Origin: Draconibacterium orientale
GTDB taxonomy: Bacteria; Bacteroidota; Bacteroidia; Bacteroidales; FEN-979
NCBI GenBank assembly: GCA_020718225.1
Contig: DYSO01000009.1
Span: 1-37,846, forward strand
DNA: 37,846 bases
Reading direction: 5' to 3'
Part shown: positions 1 through 7,654 of the stretch, one piece after another
Layout of the letters: the number at the start of each line of letters is the position of its first letter
Position numbering within the stretch: the first letter of the stretch is position 1
Made by a program: the position numbers and the translations under genes
Notes under the pieces: model-generated
Databases searched by the model: none
What the model was told of the DNA's origin: nothing
The model's input: the letters and a program-made list of their open reading frames with translations, nothing else

Positions 1-314
1 ATCTATTTAAAGGCAACCTGCTCCCCTCAGTCACCCTGAATTATACCCGTGAATTTGGAAAAGCATTCTCCCTGATGGCAGGTTATACCATTGCAACCAA
101 CAGCTATACAAACTTCGGCCTTGGATTTGCAGTGAACGCCGGACCTGTACAGCTCTATCTGATGACCGACAACCTTTTGGGAGTTGTTCAGCTCACGAAT
201 ACCCGGTACGCCAACACCCATTTCGGGATCAACCTGGTCTTTGGAAGAAGCAAGTGGTATAACAATAACAAACCGGAAGTAGTGCCCCCAGAAGAGACCC
301 CGACAACCCTTTAA
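1..314 (+). CDS. C-terminal fragment of an outer-membrane beta-barrel protein (DUF5723-like)
   Basis: The reading frame is open from the left edge (codons begin at base 3) to the TAA at 312-314, so only the last ~103 residues are present and the start lies outside the window. The visible part alternates hydrophobic and polar residues with aromatic caps (LNYTREFGKAFSLMAGYTI, QLYLMTDN), as in outer-membrane beta strands, and contains the NTRYANTHFGINLVFGRSK stretch that I associate with the end of Bacteroidota DUF5723-type barrel proteins. After the last strand comes a short Pro/Glu/Thr-rich tail. Family assignment is from memory of the pattern and is moderate; outer-membrane location is an inference. 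Function beyond that is unknown. The next gene has its own promoter, so it is probably a separate transcription unit. Confidence 0.6.
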   Translation, partial: LFKGNLLPSVTLNYTREFGKAFSLMAGYTIATNSYTNFGLGFAVNAGPVQLYLMTDNLLGVVQLTNTRYANTHFGINLVFGRSKWYNNNKPEVVPPEETPTTL

Positions 315-365
315 CCCGTTTTTTCCGCCCTTAACCGTTTGTTTGCAGGCTGACCATTGGGTCGC

Positions 366-399
366 TTTGTACCTTATTACCTTATTATTTGTATCTTTG
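366..399 (+). promoter_or_regulatory. Bacteroidota-type promoter for DUF4290-murA
   Basis: A TTTG at 366-369 and a TATCTTTG at 392-399 match the Bacteroidota housekeeping consensus (TTG near -33, TAnnTTTG near -7) with 22 nt between them, at the long end of the usual spacing. The box lies 27 nt before the preferred ATG of the DUF4290 gene. Confidence 0.6.
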
Positions 400-426
400 C
401 AAAAAAAATAGCAAGTGAACACTTTA

Positions 427-1089
427 ATGGAATACAATACCACCCGTGAAATGATGTTTATCCCGGAATATGGCCGCAACATCCAGAGAATGATCCAGTA
501 TATCTGTACCATCGAAGATCGTGAAAAAAGGACCCTGGCGGCAAAATTCATTGTCAACATCATGGCCCAGATGCACCCTGGCGTTAAAGAATCAAGTGAT
601 TTTAAACATAAACTTTGGGACCACTTATTTATAATTTCTGATTTCAAACTAGACGTCGATGCCCCATATCCCCCTCCGCCACCCCTCTCCCTGAGTACAA
701 AACCAGAACACCTTTCATATCATGATAAAGAAATTGAATTCAAACATTATGGGAAAAATATTGCTTTAATGATTGAAAAGGTATCACAATTAGAGGAGGG
801 CGCTAAAAAAGATGCACTGATTACAGCCATTGCCAATCATATGAAAAAATCATACCTCAGCTGGAACCGTGAATCTGTTAATGATGAACTGATTGAGCAA
901 CACTTAAAAGTACTTTCAAAAGATGGATTAAAACTCCATCAGGATTTTCGTTTTGCACATACCAACGATATTCTTGCCCAGAACCAGAAAAGAAAACCAT
1001 TCCGTCAGGGGCCTGAAAGAAATTTCAATAAACCTGGTTTTCCAAAACAGAACTTCAATAATCCCAGGGGAAGAAATAAACCTCAATGA
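427..1089 (+). CDS. DUF4290 domain protein
   Basis: A 220-residue protein of the Bacteroidota-specific DUF4290 family, whose function is not established. The family normally begins MEYNT..., which places the start at the ATG at 427; a GTG at 415 would only add MNTL. The N-terminal part (about residues 1-185) is helical and charged, with the EYGRNIQRMIQY and IVNIMAQMHP motifs of the family. The C-terminal ~35 residues are a basic, disordered tail rich in Arg, Asn, Pro and Phe (RKPFRQGPERNFNKPGF), which could bind RNA or another polyanion; that is inference. Its TGA overlaps the murA ATG (ATGA), so the two are translationally coupled, and the pair is commonly adjacent in Bacteroidota. This suggests a link to envelope synthesis but does not prove it. 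Confidence 0.85.
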   Translation: MEYNTTREMMFIPEYGRNIQRMIQYICTIEDREKRTLAAKFIVNIMAQMHPGVKESSDFKHKLWDHLFIISDFKLDVDAPYPPPPPLSLSTKPEHLSYHDKEIEFKHYGKNIALMIEKVSQLEEGAKKDALITAIANHMKKSYLSWNRESVNDELIEQHLKVLSKDGLKLHQDFRFAHTNDILAQNQKRKPFRQGPERNFNKPGFPKQNFNNPRGRNKPQ

Positions 1090-2396
1090 GTTCTTTCGAG
1101 ATCACCGGAGGAAAAAAATTATCGGGTGAAATAATCCCACAGGGAGCAAAAAATGAGGCGCTTCAGGTTATTTGCGCCTGTTTACTTACTTCAGAACAAG
1201 TTACCATTCATAATGTTCCCAACATCCGGGATGTTAATAAACTCATTGAACTTCTGCAATCACTCGGAGTTAAAATTACCAAAAATACTCCTTCTTCCTT
1301 TACTTTTCAGGCCATTGATATCCGATTCGACCATTTCCACTCAACGGAGTTTCGCAATTTGGCAGGGACCCTTCGTGGCTCCATCATGATCCTGGGCCCC
1401 CTTCTTGCCAGGTTTGGAAAAGGATTTGTTTTTAGTCCAGGCGGGGATAAAATCGGAAGACGAAGGCTGGACACCCATTTTACAGGACTCCAAAAACTTG
1501 GGGCAACCTTTAGTTATTCCCAGACAGATCAGATGTTCACCGTTGAAGCACCTGCTTTAAAGGGGGATTATATGCTGCTCGATGAGGCTTCGGTGACGGG
1601 TACTGCCAACATCATTATGGCCGCAGTTTTGGCTTCCGGGAAAACAACCATTTTCAATGCTGCCTGCGAACCTTATATCTCCCAGCTCTGTTCCATGTTG
1701 CAGAATATGGGCGCCGACATCCAGGGGATCGGATCGAATTTACTGACCATCCGGGGTGTTCGTTTTTTACAGGGTTGCAACCATACGCTCCTCTCAGATA
1801 TGATCGAAGTGGGCAGTTTCATTGGACTGGCAGCCATGACACGTTCAGCAATCACCATTAAAAATGTTAATTACCCTCATCTTGGAGTAATTCCGGATGT
1901 CTTTCGTCGCCTTGGAATTCACATTGAGAAAAAAGACGATGATATTTTTATTCCATCCCATGACCATTATACGATCGAACCGTTTCTTGATGGCTCTATC
2001 ATGACCATCGCTGATGCCCCCTGGCCTGGCTTTACACCGGACCTGATCAGTATTGTCCTGGTCGTTGCAACCCAGGCTAAAGGGAGTGTCCTGATACACC
2101 AAAAAATGTTTGAGAGCCGTCTCTTTTTTGTCGATAAACTCATCGATATGGGTGCAAAAATCATTCTTTGCGACCCGCATCGCGCTACGGTAATCGGACT
2201 TGATCATCAATACCCCCTTCGCGGAATCCGTATGTCCTCACCGGATATCCGTGCCGGCGTTGCTTTGTTGATAGCTGCCCTTTCTGCAGATGGCACCAGC
2301 ATTATCGATAACATCGAACAAATCGACCGGGGCTATCAGGAAATCGACAACCGGCTGCATCAACTTGGGGCCGATATCATTCGTATTCCGGTCTGA
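1086..2396 (+). CDS. murA: UDP-N-acetylglucosamine 1-carboxyvinyltransferase MurA
   Basis: Cytoplasmic enzyme of the first committed step of peptidoglycan synthesis: transfers enolpyruvate from PEP to UDP-GlcNAc. 436 residues, close to the usual 420-440. Typical features seen: the substrate-binding GAKNEAL near residue 20, EASVTGTANI around residue 166, DMIEVGSFIG around 238, and SPDIRAGVAL near the end. The loop that carries the catalytic Cys in E. coli (PGGC-x-IG, Cys115) reads SPGGDKIGRRRLDTH here, with Asp121 at the Cys position. A Cys-to-Asp MurA is active but not alkylated by fosfomycin in Mycobacterium and Chlamydia, so intrinsic fosfomycin resistance is expected. The start overlaps the DUF4290 stop by 4 nt. 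Confidence 0.97.
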   Translation: MSSFEITGGKKLSGEIIPQGAKNEALQVICACLLTSEQVTIHNVPNIRDVNKLIELLQSLGVKITKNTPSSFTFQAIDIRFDHFHSTEFRNLAGTLRGSIMILGPLLARFGKGFVFSPGGDKIGRRRLDTHFTGLQKLGATFSYSQTDQMFTVEAPALKGDYMLLDEASVTGTANIIMAAVLASGKTTIFNAACEPYISQLCSMLQNMGADIQGIGSNLLTIRGVRFLQGCNHTLLSDMIEVGSFIGLAAMTRSAITIKNVNYPHLGVIPDVFRRLGIHIEKKDDDIFIPSHDHYTIEPFLDGSIMTIADAPWPGFTPDLISIVLVVATQAKGSVLIHQKMFESRLFFVDKLIDMGAKIILCDPHRATVIGLDHQYPLRGIRMSSPDIRAGVALLIAALSADGTSIIDNIEQIDRGYQEIDNRLHQLGADIIRIPV

Positions 2397-2418
2397 CAAT
2401 TTGTCCTGGCATATCCCA

Positions 2419-2434
2419 TGGCAAGTTTTTTGTT
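2419..2434 (+). promoter_or_regulatory. Candidate -24/-12 (sigma-54-like) promoter before grpE-dnaJ
   Basis: TGGCAAGTTTTTTGTT has GG and G at the spacing of a sigma-54 promoter (TGGCACG-N4-TTGC), but the -12 C is T. The motif ends 37 nt before the chosen grpE ATG, giving a leader of about 27 nt. A close relative of the motif stands at nearly the same distance before htpG. It also argues against the ATG at 2418, which it would overlap. Weak on its own. Confidence 0.35.
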
Positions 2435-2471
2435 ACCCTGGGGAAAACTTATTCTGAACACCCATTTACCT

Positions 2472-3047
2472 ATGATCCGAAAACGAAAAATAGAAGAAAC
2501 AGAAAATGTAAACGATTCTGAACAACCCACCGGGCCCAGCGATGACAGTCTGACCGGTGATACTTCCAAAAAATCAGAAAACACTGAAATTGACAAACCA
2601 GAAATAGATTTTAAATCGCAGATTGATGAATTAAACGACAAGTACCTGCGCCTCTATTCGGAATTTGACAACTATCGGAAAAGGACCATCAAGGAAAAAA
2701 TTGAACTCAGTAAAACTGCTTCATCGGAAATTATTGAGAAATTGTTGCCTGTCCTGGATGATTTTGAACGGGCAATCAAAGCTTTTGATTCGGGCAATAA
2801 AGCCGGACAGGCGTTGAAAGATGGCGTCGTACTGATCTTCAGTAAATTTTTCTCCCTTCTTAATCAGCAGGGGTTGGAACCCATGCGTACCATTGGAGAA
2901 TCTTTCGACACAGATTTTCATGAGGCTATCACCAATATTCCAGCCACGACCCCGGAGCAGAAAGGTAAAATCATGGATGAAGTTGAAAAGGGGTACCTGC
3001 TCAATGGAAAAGTAATCCGATATGCCAAAGTTGTTGTCGGAAACTAA
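2472..3047 (+). CDS. grpE: Nucleotide exchange factor GrpE
   Basis: GrpE releases ADP from DnaK so that the Hsp70 cycle continues. With the ATG at 2472 the protein has 191 residues, normal for the family. Residues 1-45 are acidic and disordered, then a long coiled coil begins ([22 protein letters not shown]), followed by the [12 protein letters not shown] motif and the C-terminal beta domain ending [21 protein letters not shown], the classical GrpE ending. An upstream ATG at 2418 would add MASFLLPWGKLILNTHLP, which does not look like a GrpE N terminus and overlaps a putative promoter, so the shorter start is preferred. dnaJ follows after 17 nt. dnaK is not in the window. Confidence 0.96.
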   Translation: MIRKRKIEETENVNDSEQPTGPSDDSLTGDTSKKSENTEIDKPEIDFKSQIDELNDKYLRLYSEFDNYRKRTIKEKIELSKTASSEIIEKLLPVLDDFERAIKAFDSGNKAGQALKDGVVLIFSKFFSLLNQQGLEPMRTIGESFDTDFHEAITNIPATTPEQKGKIMDEVEKGYLLNGKVIRYAKVVVGN

Positions 3048-3064
3048 AGATTAATGAAGGGAAA

Positions 3065-4231
3065 ATGACCAAAAGAGACTATTACGAGATATTGGAAGTT
3101 GGCAAAGATGCGACTCCTGATGAATTGAAAAAAGCTTACCGAAAACAGGCCATCCGTTTTCATCCGGATAAAAACCCCGGAAATAAAGAAGCCGAAGAAA
3201 AGTTCAAGGAGGCGGCAGAGGCTTATGAAATACTTAGCGACTCTGGTAAACGACAGCGATACGACCAATATGGACACGCTGGAATGGGCAATGGAGGCGG
3301 ATTTTCCGGTTTTGGAGGAGCGGGTATGTCCATGGAAGATATCTTTCAACATTTTGGGGATATTTTTGGCGGAGGCGGAGGCGACCCTTTCAGTTCCTTT
3401 TTTGGCGGAGGTGGCGGACGCAGAAGCCGGAGTGTGAACAGAGGCTCCAACCTGCGGGTTAAAGTTAAACTGACACTCGAAGAAATTGCCATCGGGGTCG
3501 AAAAAAAAATCAAAGTCAATAAATACATTCCCTGTTCTACCTGCAACGGGACCGGGGCAAAAGGAGGCAGCAGCTACTCAACTTGCAGTACATGTAAAGG
3601 TACAGGCCATGTAACAAGGGTCACTTCCACCTTCCTCGGCCAGATGCAATCCACTTCAACCTGTCCGAATTGCGGCGGCGAAGGAAAGGTAATAACGGAT
3701 AAATGCCCGGATTGTGCAGGAAATGGGATCATTAAAGGAGAAGAGGTAATCACCATCCGGATTCCGGCTGGCGTTGCTGAAGGAATGCAGCTTTCCATGA
3801 GCAGTAAAGGCAATGCGGCTGCACGCGGGGGCATCCAGGGAGACCTTCTGATTCAGGTTGAAGAGATAAAACATGAATATTTTGAACGGGATGGCAACAA
3901 CATCCTCTACCAACACTACATCACCTTTTCAGATGCAGCGCTCGGTTCAACCGCGGAAGTTCCCACCATCGGAAGTAAGGTAAAAATTAAAATTGAACCC
4001 GGTACCCAGAGCGGCAAAACCCTTCGGTTACGGGGAAAAGGATTACCTGGTGTAAATGGATACGAGGGCAGAGGAGACCTGCTGATAACAATCCAAATCT
4101 GGACACCGAAAACCCTGACAAAAGAAGAAAAAACCCTGCTTGAAAAACTTGGAAAATCAGAGAATTTCAAACCCGCTCCCGATGCACATGATAAAAGTTT
4201 CTTTGCACGGATGAAAGATTATTTTGAGTAA
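3065..4231 (+). CDS. dnaJ: Chaperone DnaJ (Hsp40, type I)
   Basis: Co-chaperone that delivers unfolded clients to DnaK and stimulates its ATPase. 388 residues with full type I architecture: J domain at residues 1-70 with HPD at 33-35, Gly/Phe-rich linker at about 73-125 with runs of Gly (GGGGGDPF), zinc-binding region at about 157-222 with four CxxCxGxG repeats ([32 protein letters not shown]), then the two client-binding beta domains and a C-terminal dimerisation segment. It lies 17 nt after grpE and is almost certainly cotranscribed with it, as expected for partners in the same cycle. No damage or unusual features. Confidence 0.98.
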   Translation: MTKRDYYEILEVGKDATPDELKKAYRKQAIRFHPDKNPGNKEAEEKFKEAAEAYEILSDSGKRQRYDQYGHAGMGNGGGFSGFGGAGMSMEDIFQHFGDIFGGGGGDPFSSFFGGGGGRRSRSVNRGSNLRVKVKLTLEEIAIGVEKKIKVNKYIPCSTCNGTGAKGGSSYSTCSTCKGTGHVTRVTSTFLGQMQSTSTCPNCGGEGKVITDKCPDCAGNGIIKGEEVITIRIPAGVAEGMQLSMSSKGNAAARGGIQGDLLIQVEEIKHEYFERDGNNILYQHYITFSDAALGSTAEVPTIGSKVKIKIEPGTQSGKTLRLRGKGLPGVNGYEGRGDLLITIQIWTPKTLTKEEKTLLEKLGKSENFKPAPDAHDKSFFARMKDYFE

Positions 4232-4242
4232 ATTTATATTTC

Positions 4243-5181
4243 ATGGATATCTTCACCGCCACCAATATCACCAAACAGTTCTCCAATCACAAAGCGCTGG
4301 ACCATGTTAGTGTATCCGTCCCAGAGGGTTCAATCTTTGGATTGCTTGGCCCGAACGGAGCAGGAAAAACCACCCTCATCCGCATCATCAACCAGATTAT
4401 CAACCCCGATGAGGGTGAGCTTCTTTTTTATGGAAAGAAGTTAAAACCCGATGATATTGCTTTTATTGGCTACCTCCCGGAAGAACGTGGCCTCTATAAA
4501 AAGATGACCGTGGGCGAGCAGGCCATGTACCTGGCCCAACTCAAAGGGCTCAGCCACCACGAATCTTTAAAACGGCTGAATTTCTGGTTCGAAAAATTTG
4601 AAATTAAATCATGGTGGAACAGAAAAGTGGAAGAGCTTTCCAAAGGCATGCAACAAAAAATCCAATTCCTGGTTACCATCATCCACGAACCAAAATTGTT
4701 GATCTTTGATGAACCTTTCAGTGGATTTGACCCCATCAATGCAAACCTGCTGAAAGATGAAATCCTCACACAAAAAGAAAAAGGGGCAACCATCATCTTT
4801 TCGACACACAACATGGCATCCGTTGAAGAGTTGTGCGACCATATCGCCCTCATCAACCATTCAAAAGTTGTGTTGAGCGGTTTGGTCAGGGAAATCAAAA
4901 AAACTTACAAAACCAATACCTTTACCATCAGCTATCAGGGAATCGATGAAAATTTACAAACCTTCCTTCCCGCATCATTTCAGGTTCTCGAAGAGCGGGT
5001 TGACCCTGACCTCCGTCATGCCATCATCAAACTGCCCGATACAGCAAGCCCGAACGATCTGCTCCAGCCACTCCTTCCCAGGGTCACCATCCACGCCCTT
5101 CAGGAACTTATTCCCGGTATGAATGATATTTTCATCCAGGCTGTAACACAACAACCTTCCTCAACTCCAACCCTGAATTGA
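4243..5181 (+). CDS. ABC transporter ATP-binding protein (NatA-like, DUF4162 C terminus)
   Basis: 312-residue ATPase subunit of an ABC-2 type exporter. Visible motifs: Walker A GPNGAGKTT near residue 39, a Q-loop region, the signature LSKGMQQKIQF around 133, Walker B LLIFDEPFSGFDP around 152, and the switch histidine in FSTHNM. Residues ~220-305 form the DUF4162-type C-terminal extension found in NatA-like and similar drug or sodium exporters. The permease gene starts 1 nt after this stop, so the two form one transporter. The substrate cannot be read from sequence; Na+ extrusion or export of a lipid or drug are options. Only 11 nt separates it from dnaJ, so it may be transcribed with the chaperones. 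Confidence 0.93.
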   Translation: MDIFTATNITKQFSNHKALDHVSVSVPEGSIFGLLGPNGAGKTTLIRIINQIINPDEGELLFYGKKLKPDDIAFIGYLPEERGLYKKMTVGEQAMYLAQLKGLSHHESLKRLNFWFEKFEIKSWWNRKVEELSKGMQQKIQFLVTIIHEPKLLIFDEPFSGFDPINANLLKDEILTQKEKGATIIFSTHNMASVEELCDHIALINHSKVVLSGLVREIKKTYKTNTFTISYQGIDENLQTFLPASFQVLEERVDPDLRHAIIKLPDTASPNDLLQPLLPRVTIHALQELIPGMNDIFIQAVTQQPSSTPTLN

Positions 5182-5182
5182 T

Positions 5183-6559
5183 ATGAGAAAGATTTTTCTG
5201 ATTATCCATCGTGAATATATAACCCGGGTTAAAAAACGGTCATTTATTATAATGACCATCCTGGGACCATTGCTGATGGCTGCCACCATCATTATTCCCA
5301 TATACCTTGCAACACAGAACAACGAAATAAAAAACGTGGCAATCCTGGATGAAACAGGTATTTTTATCGAAAAGTTTAAGGATTCCGATAACCTGAAATT
5401 CCATTACCTGACCAGTGATATTGATTCAGCTAAGAATACTTTTCATTCAAGTGGAGATTACGCATTGGTGTATATCCCCAAAACAGAAGTGACACTGCCA
5501 ACCAACGCCATTATCTATGCAGAAAACACAGTCAACATCAACTTACAATCCTATGTAAAAAATGTAATGGGCCGCCACATTGAATCACTGAAACTTCAGG
5601 CCAGACTTCATGAATTACAAACAGATAAGAAAGAACCCGTACCGGTTGACGACATCCTGCGTTCCATAAAAACATCCATCGATATCAATACCTTAAAAAT
5701 AGGTGAAGATGGCCAGGAATCGAAAAGTTATACTGAAATAAATATGGCGCTGGGGATGTTCTCCGGTATCCTGATCTATTTTTTTATTTTTATGTTTGGC
5801 GCCCAGGTTATGCGTGGCGTCATTGAAGAAAAAACAAGCCGTATCGTAGAAGTTATCATCTCATCGGTAAAACCCTTTCAACTGATGATGGGCAAAATCA
5901 TAGGGGTTGGCATGGTTGGGCTGACACAGTTTTTATTATGGGTAGTCCTCACATTTGGGATTGTCACCATCGTGATTTCAACAATTTCCCCTAAGGATAT
6001 CAATAAAACAGCGACGGAACAAATGTTAAAACGCAATGAAGCCATCAGCCCGGTTGCTGCCGATGCGCTCCTTGCTCAGGAAAGTAAACCACAGGAAGGG
6101 GCCAACAAGGTTATTGAAGCCATTCAATCCGTTGATTTTCCGGTTATGATCGGTTCTTTTCTCTTCTTCTTTTTGGTGGGATACCTGATGTACGCAGCCC
6201 TATTCGCAGCCATCGGCGGGGCCGTTGACAGTGAATCGGATACCCAGCAGTTTATGCTTCCCATTACCATTCCGCTGATCCTTTCCATTATCATGGCCCA
6301 GGTAATTATCCAGGACCCGGATGGCGCAGTCGCCTTCTGGTTCTCAATCATACCGCTCACTTCTCCGGTTGTCATGATGATACGGATTCCTTTTGGCGTA
6401 CCCTATTTCCAGGTGATATTGTCAATGGTATTGCTTCTCCTGGGATTTCTTGGCGCCACCTGGCTTGCTGCAAAAATTTACCGTACCGGAATACTCATGT
6501 ACGGAAAAAAGGTGAGCTATAAGGAATTATGGAAGTGGATAAGGCTCCGGGAACGATAA
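5183..6559 (+). CDS. ABC-2 type transporter permease (NatB-like)
   Basis: 458-residue integral membrane subunit. One transmembrane helix near the N terminus (residues ~22-42, IIMTILGPLLMAATIIIPIY) is followed by a large extracytoplasmic domain (~45-185) and then five hydrophobic helices (~190-210, 235-262, 320-345, 355-375, 405-425), the layout of ABC2_membrane_3/NatB permeases. The cytoplasmic coupling motif EEKTSRIVEVIISSVKPFQLMMGKI is well conserved. It begins immediately after the ATPase gene stop codon and needs that subunit for energy. The gene ends 33 nt before the end of the convergent deoxyhypusine-synthase-like gene; no clear hairpin terminator is visible between them. Confidence 0.92.
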   Translation: MRKIFLIIHREYITRVKKRSFIIMTILGPLLMAATIIIPIYLATQNNEIKNVAILDETGIFIEKFKDSDNLKFHYLTSDIDSAKNTFHSSGDYALVYIPKTEVTLPTNAIIYAENTVNINLQSYVKNVMGRHIESLKLQARLHELQTDKKEPVPVDDILRSIKTSIDINTLKIGEDGQESKSYTEINMALGMFSGILIYFFIFMFGAQVMRGVIEEKTSRIVEVIISSVKPFQLMMGKIIGVGMVGLTQFLLWVVLTFGIVTIVISTISPKDINKTATEQMLKRNEAISPVAADALLAQESKPQEGANKVIEAIQSVDFPVMIGSFLFFFLVGYLMYAALFAAIGGAVDSESDTQQFMLPITIPLILSIIMAQVIIQDPDGAVAFWFSIIPLTSPVVMMIRIPFGVPYFQVILSMVLLLLGFLGATWLAAKIYRTGILMYGKKVSYKELWKWIRLRER

Positions 6560-6592
6560 AGAATTAAGGAAATTGGATGATTGTAAATCTCT

Positions 6593-7615
6593 TTACTTTG
6601 CATCCAGCATTTTAGTCCATTCGTATTTCTCGCGTTTCTCCCATTCTTTTTTATGATAAACATAGCTGACAATCAGGGGTAAAACGCTGGTCGCTTCAGC
6701 ATAAACCATCTTTTCATAAGCAGTTTCGACTTTCCCCCAGGAAGATGCTTCCTTTAAGGTAGAACTGGAACAAGCCCCATCACGGGGATCCGCAACGGTA
6801 ATCTGGATGGCATATTTATGCATGGGGACCTCTTTACCAAGGACTTCGGCACAGATGACGGTATCCTGGACAAAGTTTTTAGGGACACCACCGCCAATCA
6901 TGAACAATCCCGATGCCTGAGCCGCCATTTTAATTTTAGTCAATTCCAGAAAATCTTTAACCGAATCGATAGAAACATGTTTTTCGGGGTTGTCCCACTG
7001 GTGCCTTACCAATCCAAAACCTGCACTGCTATCGCTGAAAGCGGGACAAAAAATGGGAACATTATGTTCATAACATACCTGTACCAGTGAATCCTTTTTT
7101 TTGGAATTTGTCACCAGCCATTTCCCCATTTCACGGATAAATTCACGTGAAGAATAGGGTCTCGGATCCAAAGAAGCAGCAATTTTATGGATGGCCATAT
7201 CGCAAACCTGGAGCTCTTCTTCATCGATATAGGTGTCATAAATCCGGTCGATATAATTATTTCTTAACTCCCGGTCATCGGCATTATAAGACCCTTTGTA
7301 ATGTTTAAAGCCAAGCGCTTCGAAAAAATCCATATCCACAATAGAGGCCCCGGTTGCAACGATGGCATCCACCATATTGCTTTTTACCATATCCACATAA
7401 ACCTGCATACATCCTGCGGCGGATGTACTACCGGCAAGGGTCAAAAAAACAGTACATCCCTGATCAGCGATCATTTTATTGAGGATATCGGCTGCATCGG
7501 CAGTATCGCGTGAAGTAAACGACATCCGTTTCATTGCCTCGATGATGGAAGTAGAATCAATAGACTTAATATCGATATGGTGGATGACTTCCTTTAATAT
7601 TTCATTTTTATTCAT
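6593..7615 (-). CDS. Deoxyhypusine synthase family protein (SpeY-like)
   Basis: 340 residues from the ATG at 7615 (MNKNEILKEV); a longer frame to 7645 would add MQYYLFKSNA and looks less natural. The family motif GSTSAAGCMQVYVDMVKSNM and VATGASIVDMDFFEALGFKHYKG correspond to the NAD-binding core of deoxyhypusine synthase, and the C-terminal SWGKVETAYEKMVYAEATS aligns with the human active-site segment. Bacteria have no hypusine, so these homologues are thought to act in polyamine synthesis by aminobutyl transfer; the exact product here is unknown. The human catalytic lysine (Lys329, just before VYAD) aligns with Met, with a Lys one residue earlier. It sits 39 nt after the arginine-decarboxylase-like gene on the same strand, consistent with one polyamine operon. 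Confidence 0.85.
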   Translation of the reverse strand: MNKNEILKEVIHHIDIKSIDSTSIIEAMKRMSFTSRDTADAADILNKMIADQGCTVFLTLAGSTSAAGCMQVYVDMVKSNMVDAIVATGASIVDMDFFEALGFKHYKGSYNADDRELRNNYIDRIYDTYIDEEELQVCDMAIHKIAASLDPRPYSSREFIREMGKWLVTNSKKKDSLVQVCYEHNVPIFCPAFSDSSAGFGLVRHQWDNPEKHVSIDSVKDFLELTKIKMAAQASGLFMIGGGVPKNFVQDTVICAEVLGKEVPMHKYAIQITVADPRDGACSSSTLKEASSWGKVETAYEKMVYAEATSVLPLIVSYVYHKKEWEKREKYEWTKMLDAK

Positions 7616-7654
7616 GGCATTTGATTTAAAGAGATAATACTGCAAAAATATAAA

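Noticed and set aside
27-647. 206-codon minus-strand ORF across the barrel-gene end and the DUF4290 gene
   Set aside because: It is antisense to two plausible genes, crosses the promoter region, and its translation shows no domain or sensible composition.
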